A stretch of 18,559 bases of DNA, from NCBI GenBank assembly GCA_021162285.1, contig JAGGYZ010000304.1, positions 1 to 18,559 of the forward strand, in the 5' to 3' direction. The notes beneath the pieces are model-generated. The model did no database searches. It saw only the letters and a list, made by a program, of their open reading frames with translations, and was not told where the DNA came from. Each line of letters starts with the position of its first letter. The stretch's first letter is position 1. The stretch is from Candidatus Fermentibacteraceae bacterium (GTDB lineage: Bacteria; Fermentibacterota; Fermentibacteria; Fermentibacterales; JCC-6). This document shows, one piece after another, positions 14,320 through 18,559 of this stretch. The position numbers and the translations under genes are program-made.

Positions 14320-14961
14320 GTGACTGGAATAAAAGGAATGGGAATAGAGATTGGCCTTCTTGCCGGTCTTCTGTTCGTAAATGTGGCTTTTCAGTTAGCG
14401 CCGGGAATGGAACTGGGCAGGCTTTCCACCAGAACAATGGATACAGTTATGGATGCTGTTGATGCCTTTCTTCCATACGATGCAACGGTTGAACAGAAGG
14501 AAGATGAGATAGCTGACCAACAGGACCATCTGCTTCAGGAGCTGGAGCGGGAAATTGAAAGAGATCCTATTGTAATTTCCATGAGTACGGATACAGTCGG
14601 GCTCAGAACCGTGGAAACCATCGAAAATTTCGCTGCAGGCGAAAACGGTTTTGGAGAAGAAATAGGTCCTCCGGGGTTTACCCCTGCAGAGGTTTTGCCC
14701 AACTGCACGTACATGCCACCACCTGATTACCCTGAGATTGCCCGGCTTGCCGGGGTGGAGGGTATCGTTACGCTGTGGGTGTATGTAGGACGCGATGGAG
14801 AGATCAAAGATGTGCAGCTCTTTCAGACAAGCGGTGTAACTTCGCTGGATGATGCGGCTCTTTCCGCCGCACACAATACAAGGTGGACAACTGCAAGAAA
14901 CAACGGTATACCCGTTGGAGTGTGGACCACCCTCCGCTACAATTTTGCCCTGACAGAATAA
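14320..14961 (+). CDS. TonB-like C-terminal domain protein (energy transducer family)
   Basis: GTG 14320 is preferred as start because AGGAGGT lies at 14308-14314, five bases upstream; an upstream in-frame ATG at 14266 has no ribosome binding site. The 213-residue product has a membrane anchor at about residues 8-27 (IEIGLLAGLLFVNVAFQLA), then a charged, partly coiled region (EQKEDEIADQQDHLLQELEREIE). From about residue 130 it has a TonB C-terminal domain, with PPPDYPEIARLAGVEGIVTL followed by a DGEIKDVQLFQTSG strand pattern and a closing LRYNF. Proteins of this type transmit proton-motive force from ExbB/ExbD to outer-membrane receptors, which would imply a Gram-negative envelope. No exbB or exbD is present here, and the linker lacks the usual Pro-rich repeat, so transport or another periplasmic role are both possible. 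A strong hairpin terminator follows. Confidence 0.82.
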   Translation: MTGIKGMGIEIGLLAGLLFVNVAFQLAPGMELGRLSTRTMDTVMDAVDAFLPYDATVEQKEDEIADQQDHLLQELEREIERDPIVISMSTDTVGLRTVETIENFAAGENGFGEEIGPPGFTPAEVLPNCTYMPPPDYPEIARLAGVEGIVTLWVYVGRDGEIKDVQLFQTSGVTSLDDAALSAAHNTRWTTARNNGIPVGVWTTLRYNFALTE

Positions 14962-14964
14962 AGA

Positions 14965-14994
14965 AAAGACCCCCCACGATGTGGGGGGTTCTTA
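14965..14994. terminator. Bidirectional rho-independent terminator
   Basis: ACCCCCCAC (14969-14977) and GTGGGGGGT (14981-14989) form a perfect 9-bp stem with a GAT loop, located four bases after the TonB-like gene stop. On the + strand the tail TTCTTAAT is moderate. On the - strand the hairpin is followed by TCTTTTCTTTA, a good U-rich tail, so it also ends the convergent rpsT transcript. Confidence 0.88.
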
Positions 14995-15005
14995 ATATCA
15001 GAACA

Positions 15006-15239
15006 CTAGAGAACTCTGCTCTTCAACCTTTTTGCCTTGTTCGGGTGCATTAATCTGGTTCGTCCGGCCTTGTCTATAAGGCTCTGAGCCAGTTTCACAG
15101 CGTCCATTCTTTCCTCGGGTGTTTCAGCTGAGTTCACTTTTTTAATGGCGGTACGAAGTCTCTTAAGTTTTCTGTGATTTCTCTCATTTTTAACAGTATC
15201 TGTTTTAAGTCGCTTGAGCGATTGTCTGCTCCTTGCCAA
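15006..15239 (-). CDS. rpsT: Small ribosomal subunit protein bS20
   Basis: A 77-residue, highly basic protein that binds 16S rRNA in the 30S body. The start MARSRQSLKRLKTD is chosen at a TTG codon because AAAGGAGA lies just upstream on that strand and this gives a product of near-usual S20 length. The frame stays open further upstream to 15344, which would add 35 residues with no family similarity. The characteristic motif is RTAIKKV followed by a helical segment and the C-terminal LIDKAGRTRLMHPNKAKRLKSRVL, equivalent to the DKAAKKGVIHKNTAARKKSRL region of the family. It is the only gene on the - strand and converges with the TonB-like gene. Use of a non-AUG start is reminiscent of S20 in some bacteria (the E. 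coli gene uses UUG), where it contributes to autoregulation. Confidence 0.9.
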   Translation of the reverse strand: MARSRQSLKRLKTDTVKNERNHRKLKRLRTAIKKVNSAETPEERMDAVKLAQSLIDKAGRTRLMHPNKAKRLKSRVL

Positions 15240-15260
15240 GAGCTCTCTCCTTTCGCAGAA

Positions 15261-15276
15261 TAGACTGTGCAGTCTA
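15261..15276. repeat. Perfect palindrome in the rpsT leader
   Basis: TAGACTG-TG-CAGTCTA is a 16-base dyad with 7-base arms, lying 20-odd bases upstream of the rpsT start and inside its likely 5' leader. As RNA it could form a 6-bp stem with a GCAC tetraloop just before the ribosome binding site. As DNA it could be a small operator. Nothing else identifies its role. Confidence 0.45.
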
Positions 15277-15315
15277 AAATATTTCCCGTGAGGGTTTTTC
15301 ACCTTGTGACGGGCG

Positions 15316-15344
15316 AACTTAAGGGATTTCCGCGCGATTGTCAA
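15316..15344 (-). promoter_or_regulatory. Possible promoter for rpsT
   Basis: On the - strand a perfect -35 box TTGACA (15344-15339) is followed after 17 bases by TAAGTT (15321-15316), only three of six matches to the -10. Transcription would start near 15309 and give a leader of about 70 bases containing the palindrome at 15261-15276. Confidence 0.35.
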
Positions 15345-15363
15345 CTATAGATAGGAGAGTGTG

Positions 15364-16794
15364 ATGCGAAAAGTGCTTGTACTGGGTCTTGTTCTGGCAC
15401 TGCCTGCAGTGATGAATGCAGGCCGGCTCATCAGGATACCAATGAATACCGACTCGGATTTTACCCTTGTCAGAGACATGGGTTACGAGGTTACAGCCGG
15501 CAGCCGGAGTGCTGGCTGGGTGGATGTTATGGTGAACCAGAGGTTTGTCGACGAAACCCTTGCAAGGTATCCTGAAGCAAAACTGCTTCCGCTGGAGTGG
15601 TCTGAACTTCTTCCGGAAACAGATAACGGTGAAATGGGCTACTACTACGGCCCAAACGATAATGCTCTCTTCTGGGCAGAACTTGCTGAAACAAATGATA
15701 TGGTTGATACTCCAACCTCTTATGGAACTTCCTTTCAGGGAAGAGACCTGAACTTCGTGCGGATAACAAATGCACCTGCAGGGTCTCCCGCCATTCTGTT
15801 TACTGCTTTGACCCATGCCAGAGAACCAGGCGGTAACTCGGTTCTGATAGACTGGGCTCAGTGGCTGACAACAGAGTACGACAGCGATACAATGGCCACA
15901 TTCATTCTGAACAATGCGCAGATCTACATAATTCCCATAGTAAATCCTGACAGTTATGTGTACAACAGTCCCAGTGGCGGCAACCAGCGTAAGAACATGA
16001 ACTACACTGTACCGGTTGCCTCCAGCGGAATTGACCTGAACCGTAACTACAGTTACCAGTGGGGTTACGATGACAGTGGTTCAAGCCCCAACCCATACTC
16101 CGAGACTTACAGGGGAGAGTTTGCACTCAGCGAGGTCGAGACCCTTGCTGAAACCCAGTGGATAGATTCCATACAGCCACTTGGCGGCTTTCACTACCAC
16201 ACGTACGGCGGAAAGCTTCTTTATCCGTACGGCTACAACAACTCGCCCACACCGCATCAGAGCACATTCCAGAGCTGGGCTTCGCAGATGACTGAACTGA
16301 ATGGATACGAGTACGGCAGGTGCGGGGAAATTCTCTATGATGTAAACGGTGACGCTGTAGACTGGTCTTACGGAGCTTCTACACACAGCCCTATGCTGTT
16401 CTACACCCCTGAGGTTGATGACTACGGTTTCTGGGGCAGCCAGAACGACACAACGCTGATAGTTACGAACAACTTAGAGTGCAGGTACATGAACAAACTT
16501 CTGTGCATGAACCTCCTCAGTATGGCAGGTATCGGGGAAGAAACCAGCGCACAGTTTGACGGGGCGGCTTTTGGTATTACCCTCCAGTCAAACCCGGTGA
16601 GTGCGGTTCTGGGGTACACTGTTACCGGTGCATCTTCAGCCAGTGTTTCCATTCTTGATGTTGCAGGCAGAGTTGTTGCCACTCCTTCGGAGGGAAGCTG
16701 GGTTATTCCAGAAAACCTGCAGAGCGGTGTTTACTTCCTTCGAGCGGAGAGCGGAAGCCACAGCACCACTGAACTGTTTACGGTACTCAGGTAA
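15364..16794 (+). CDS. M14-family zinc carboxypeptidase with C-terminal secretion (T9SS-like) domain
   Basis: ATG 15364 is preferred over the adjacent GTG 15361 because AGGAGA sits five bases upstream. The 476-residue product begins with a signal peptide (RKVLVLGLVLALPAVMNAG), so it is exported. A short N-terminal region (about 20-90) precedes the peptidase. Zinc ligands are H151 and E154 in THAREPGG, and H279 in HYHTYGGKLLYPYGY. Substrate-side segments NPDSYVY and GIDLNRNYSYQWG are those of carboxypeptidase A-type enzymes. The catalytic Glu is E350 in YTPEVDDYGFW. The last 80 or so residues form a separate beta domain (SVSILDVAGRVVAT, ending LQSGVYFLRAESG and TELFTVLR). It resembles the type A sorting domain of the Por/type IX secretion system, or the same kind of domain in other FCB-like bacteria. 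It should remove C-terminal amino acids from peptides outside the cell. Confidence 0.92.
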   Translation: MRKVLVLGLVLALPAVMNAGRLIRIPMNTDSDFTLVRDMGYEVTAGSRSAGWVDVMVNQRFVDETLARYPEAKLLPLEWSELLPETDNGEMGYYYGPNDNALFWAELAETNDMVDTPTSYGTSFQGRDLNFVRITNAPAGSPAILFTALTHAREPGGNSVLIDWAQWLTTEYDSDTMATFILNNAQIYIIPIVNPDSYVYNSPSGGNQRKNMNYTVPVASSGIDLNRNYSYQWGYDDSGSSPNPYSETYRGEFALSEVETLAETQWIDSIQPLGGFHYHTYGGKLLYPYGYNNSPTPHQSTFQSWASQMTELNGYEYGRCGEILYDVNGDAVDWSYGASTHSPMLFYTPEVDDYGFWGSQNDTTLIVTNNLECRYMNKLLCMNLLSMAGIGEETSAQFDGAAFGITLQSNPVSAVLGYTVTGASSASVSILDVAGRVVATPSEGSWVIPENLQSGVYFLRAESGSHSTTELFTVLR

Positions 16795-16797
16795 TAC

Positions 16798-17583
16798 ATG
16801 TACAGGGGTGAGGATTCCGCTTCTGCAGATTTTTATCAGAGACTGCGGGTAAAGAGGAGTGCAGATCAGGACGCCATTGAGATAGCCTATGCAAAAATGG
16901 CGCTTAAACACCATCCTGATGTGGCGGGAGATTCTCCGAGAGTACAGGAACGGTTTGCCAGGATAAATGAAGCTTACACTGTGCTCTGCGACCCTGAAAA
17001 GCGTACAGAGTACGACAGAAATCTGAATACACCTGAGTTTGAGTATCAGGAGGAAGTCATATCCACAGACGAGGGAAGAGGTGCCGAGGAATCTGTTCCC
17101 CATAAGGCACCTCGTCCCGAACCTGCCCGTGAAGCAGCATCGAAAGTGGAGAGAAAGCCCTCTTCCGGCCTGATGAGCAAGAAAAAACTGGAAAGAGTCA
17201 AGCATGAATCCAGAAAGCTCATGACTAAAGGCGATTTCTGGAGGGCAAGTACCCTTATGAAAAAGGCTGTTATTGCGTATCCACGCGATATTGAATTAAG
17301 GAAATTGCTTGCCAGAGCGGCTGCAGGCCGCGGAAGATTGCGCGAAGCTGTTGAAGAGTTGAAAAAAGCAAGTGAAGTTGAGTATTTTAATCCTGAAATC
17401 CATTGTCTGATGGGTGATATGTATCTGCAGGGAAAGCAGCTGGACAGTGCAGCAAAGTCTTTTACCAACGCACTGTCCTGGCAGGAGGATTACAAACCTG
17501 CCCTGATGGGGCTTAAAAAAATCAGAGCCATAAGGAAGAGCAGTATCCCGTGGTGGAAGAAGCTGTTAAGGATGGAAAAATGA
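16798..17583 (+). CDS. J-domain protein with TPR-like repeats
   Basis: A 261-residue protein starting at ATG 16798, three bases after the peptidase stop. Residues 10-73 form a J domain (DFYQRLRVKRSADQDAIEIA, then KHHPDV with HPD at 39-41 and the closing RFARINEAYTVLCDPEKR), which would stimulate a DnaK ATPase. There is no Gly/Phe region and no zinc-finger domain, so it is a class C type co-chaperone. A charged, flexible linker with several Pro follows. From about 140 to 245 TPR-like helices appear (KGDFWRASTLMKKAVIAYP, LREAVEELKKA, KQLDSAAKSFTNALSW), ending in a basic Trp-rich tail KSSIPWWKKLL. The DnaK partner is not in the window. The stop overlaps the ATG of the MerR-type gene (ATGA). The TPRs suggest that it delivers specific clients to Hsp70; the clients are unknown. 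Confidence 0.87.
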   Translation: MYRGEDSASADFYQRLRVKRSADQDAIEIAYAKMALKHHPDVAGDSPRVQERFARINEAYTVLCDPEKRTEYDRNLNTPEFEYQEEVISTDEGRGAEESVPHKAPRPEPAREAASKVERKPSSGLMSKKKLERVKHESRKLMTKGDFWRASTLMKKAVIAYPRDIELRKLLARAAAGRGRLREAVEELKKASEVEYFNPEIHCLMGDMYLQGKQLDSAAKSFTNALSWQEDYKPALMGLKKIRAIRKSSIPWWKKLLRMEK

Positions 17584-17957
17584 AAGAGGCAACTGGAAGA
17601 CTGTATTACTCCATCGGCGAGGTAAGTGAGATGTTGAAGATCAAATCCCACACACTTCACTACTGGGAAACGGCATTTCCCTCGCTGAAACCTCACAAAA
17701 ACAATGCTGGCAACAGGTGCTACAGACCACATGATCTCGACATGCTTAAACTGATAGACAAGCTTCTTAACGGCGAGGGCTACTCCATTGAAGGAGCCCG
17801 CAAGCAGATCGAACTTCTGAAGAAGAAAGATGGCCAGTTGGCGCTGGATTTAAAGCCGGGCAACAAGTCAGTTGAGTTGATTGATGAAATCTGCACGGAA
17901 CTGGAATCCATTATAAGAGACCTTTCCCGCCAGCCGCGTTCTGAACTTGACGGGTGA
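17580..17957 (+). CDS. MerR-family transcriptional regulator
   Basis: ATG 17580 overlaps the upstream TGA and is preceded by AAGGA, so it is chosen over the earlier in-frame GTG 17550. The 125-residue product has a MerR winged helix-turn-helix at the N terminus: YYSIGEVSEMLKIKSHTLHYWE, followed by the wing NAGNRCYRPHDLDMLKLIDKLL. It then has a predicted long helix (YSIEGARKQIELLKKK) expected to form the dimer coiled coil. There is no extended ligand-binding domain and no Cys cluster for metal sensing, so it is a short MerR/HSPR-like form. Because it follows a J-domain gene, a heat-shock or chaperone regulator of the HspR kind is a reasonable guess. The arrangement is otherwise not proof. The sequence does not reveal its operator. 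Confidence 0.88.
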   Translation: MKEATGRLYYSIGEVSEMLKIKSHTLHYWETAFPSLKPHKNNAGNRCYRPHDLDMLKLIDKLLNGEGYSIEGARKQIELLKKKDGQLALDLKPGNKSVELIDEICTELESIIRDLSRQPRSELDG

Positions 17958-17975
17958 ACACAGGTTGCATAGAAT
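17947..17975 (+). promoter_or_regulatory. Putative sigma70-type promoter of tRNA-Pro
   Basis: TTGACG (17947-17952) and TAGAAT (17970-17975) are each five of six consensus matches and 17 bases apart. The -35 lies in the last codons of the MerR gene. The predicted start is near 17982, about six bases before the mature tRNA. Confidence 0.6.
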
Positions 17976-17987
17976 TGTGCTTCCAAT

Positions 17988-18064
17988 CGGGGCGTGGCGC
18001 AGTCCGGTAGCGCACTTGAATGGGGTTCAAGTGGTCGCTGGTTCGAATCCAGTCGCCCCGACCA
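17988..18064 (+). tRNA. tRNA-Pro(GGG)
   Basis: Acceptor CGGGGCG (17988-17994) pairs with CGCCCCG (18054-18060), followed by discriminator A and encoded CCA at 18062-18064. The D arm is GCGC/GCGC. The anticodon stem CTTGA/TCAAG encloses loop ATGGGGT with anticodon GGG. The T arm GCTGG-TTCGAAT-CCAGT has one G-U pair. The C1-G72 start is usual for bacterial tRNA-Pro. Length is 77 nt with CCA. Confidence 0.97.
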
Positions 18065-18075
18065 TGGAAACAATG

Positions 18076-18099
18076 GAAAGGAACCTTCGGGTTCCTTTC
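18076..18099 (+). terminator. Hairpin with UUCG tetraloop after tRNA-Pro, probable terminator
   Basis: GAAAGGAACC (18076-18085) and GGTTCCTTTC (18090-18099) form a perfect 10-bp stem closed by a TTCG loop. The 3' arm is U-rich but no separate U tract follows, so the terminator reading is likely, not certain. It separates the tRNA from the pcm gene. Confidence 0.6.
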
Positions 18100-18119
18100 T
18101 GCACATCCAGGGAGTAATC

Positions 18120-18559
18120 TTGATCTCAAAAGCTGCTGAAATGACCGTGCTTCTAAACAAACTGTTTCCCGGCCAGAGCCAGGCTGTTCTAAAAGCCATG
18201 GCTGAAGTACACCGAGAGGTATTCGTTGACCCAGGCTGGCGGCGTCTGGCCTACACCGACCGCAGTCTCCCCATTGGACACGGACAGACCATAAGTAAAC
18301 CTGCAACAGTTCTTCGTATGCTTTCAGCTATGGAGCCTGTCTTCGGCGGAAAGCTTCTTGAAACAGGAAGCGGCAGCGGTTATCTTGCCTGTGTTGCCTC
18401 AAGGCTTTTCAGCCGGGTTTACTGTGTTGAACGGGTACTGGGGCTTGTGGAATCTTCCCGGACTAATCTACAGAAAACAGGAGCCAGTAACGCTGTGGTT
18501 CGTTACGGAGACGGCAGTGCTGGCTGGGCCGACAACGCACCTTTTGACGGAATACTGTA
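18120..18559 (+). CDS. pcm: Protein-L-isoaspartate O-methyltransferase (3' truncated by window end)
   Basis: Starts at TTG 18120 with AGGGAG at 18109-18114; the next in-frame ATG is codon 8. About 146 codons are visible before the window ends, so the gene is incomplete here. The conserved N-terminal region VHREVFVDPGWRRLAYTDRS followed by LPIGHGQTISKPATVLRML is diagnostic for the PCMT family. The SAM-binding motif I is LETGSGSGYLA (around residues 80-90), where the usual family form is EIGTGSGY. The enzyme methylates isoaspartyl residues in damaged proteins to start their repair, in the cytoplasm. The hairpin at 18076-18099 separates it from tRNA-Pro; I see no clear promoter in the 20 bases between hairpin and start. 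Confidence 0.92.
   Translation, partial: MISKAAEMTVLLNKLFPGQSQAVLKAMAEVHREVFVDPGWRRLAYTDRSLPIGHGQTISKPATVLRMLSAMEPVFGGKLLETGSGSGYLACVASRLFSRVYCVERVLGLVESSRTNLQKTGASNAVVRYGDGSAGWADNAPFDGIL

Noticed and set aside
15240..15344. 35-residue N-terminal extension of bS20
   Set aside because: The extension has no similarity to S20, its first codon is the TTG of the candidate -35 box, and a strong AAAGGAGA site precedes the internal TTG at 15239.
17550..17579. Earlier GTG start for the MerR regulator
   Set aside because: It lies deep inside the J-domain gene; ATG 17580 overlaps the stop in the ATGA arrangement common in this window and is preceded by AAGGA.
1..18559. CRISPR arrays, insertion sequences, prophage genes and attachment sites at the tRNA genes
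   Set aside because: No spaced direct repeats, transposase, integrase or phage structural gene is visible, and no repeat of either tRNA 3' end was noticed elsewhere in the window.

Overview
The window is a dense, almost fully coding stretch of a bacterial chromosome with near-balanced base composition. Nearly all genes are on the + strand with overlaps or very short gaps; only the ribosomal protein S20 gene is on the - strand. The gene mix is housekeeping (two aminoacyl-tRNA synthetases, bS20, two tRNAs, Pcm) plus lineage-type genes: an M14 peptidase with a type IX secretion-like C-terminal domain, a GH57 enzyme, a DUF62 SAM hydrolase, and a partner-switching signalling module. The sorting-type domain suggests the FCB group or a related uncultured phylum such as Fermentibacterota. 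That placement is inference from gene content only. No phage, insertion sequence, CRISPR array or obvious foreign island is visible.

Layout. (a) 1-459: C-terminal part of an unrecognised gene. (b) 476-2380: tRNA-Cys with its own promoter, followed directly by a membrane redox operon: a CD1871A-type CxxC microprotein, a NapH/YccM-like polyferredoxin, and a two-domain TlpA-like thioredoxin. (c) 2381-3388: family 2 glycosyltransferase. (d) 3460-7845: STAS protein, RsbW-like HATPase kinase and a 1204-residue protein joining a P-loop NTPase, HEAT-like repeats and a SpoIIE/RsbU-type phosphatase. (e) 7859-11826: SAM hydrolase, GH57 protein, zinc-ribbon microprotein, sugar nucleotidyltransferase and AmgK-like sugar kinase. 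(f) 11843-14961: trpS, cysS and a TonB-like protein, ended by a hairpin shared with (g) rpsT on the opposite strand. (h) 15364-17957: M14 carboxypeptidase, DnaJ-TPR protein and MerR-type regulator. (i) 17988-18559: tRNA-Pro(GGG) with its own promoter, a UUCG hairpin, then the start of pcm.

How the genes may work together. The clearest functional unit is (d): antagonist, kinase and phosphatase in one operon form a complete Rsb-type switch, whose phosphatase carries an unusual NTPase-HEAT input. Unit (b) looks like a membrane electron-transfer and thiol-redox cluster. Unit (e) contains a kinase/nucleotidyltransferase pair resembling the AmgK-MurU route (anomeric phosphorylation followed by NDP activation) next to a carbohydrate-active GH57 protein. 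No stretch longer than 300 bases lacks a gene.
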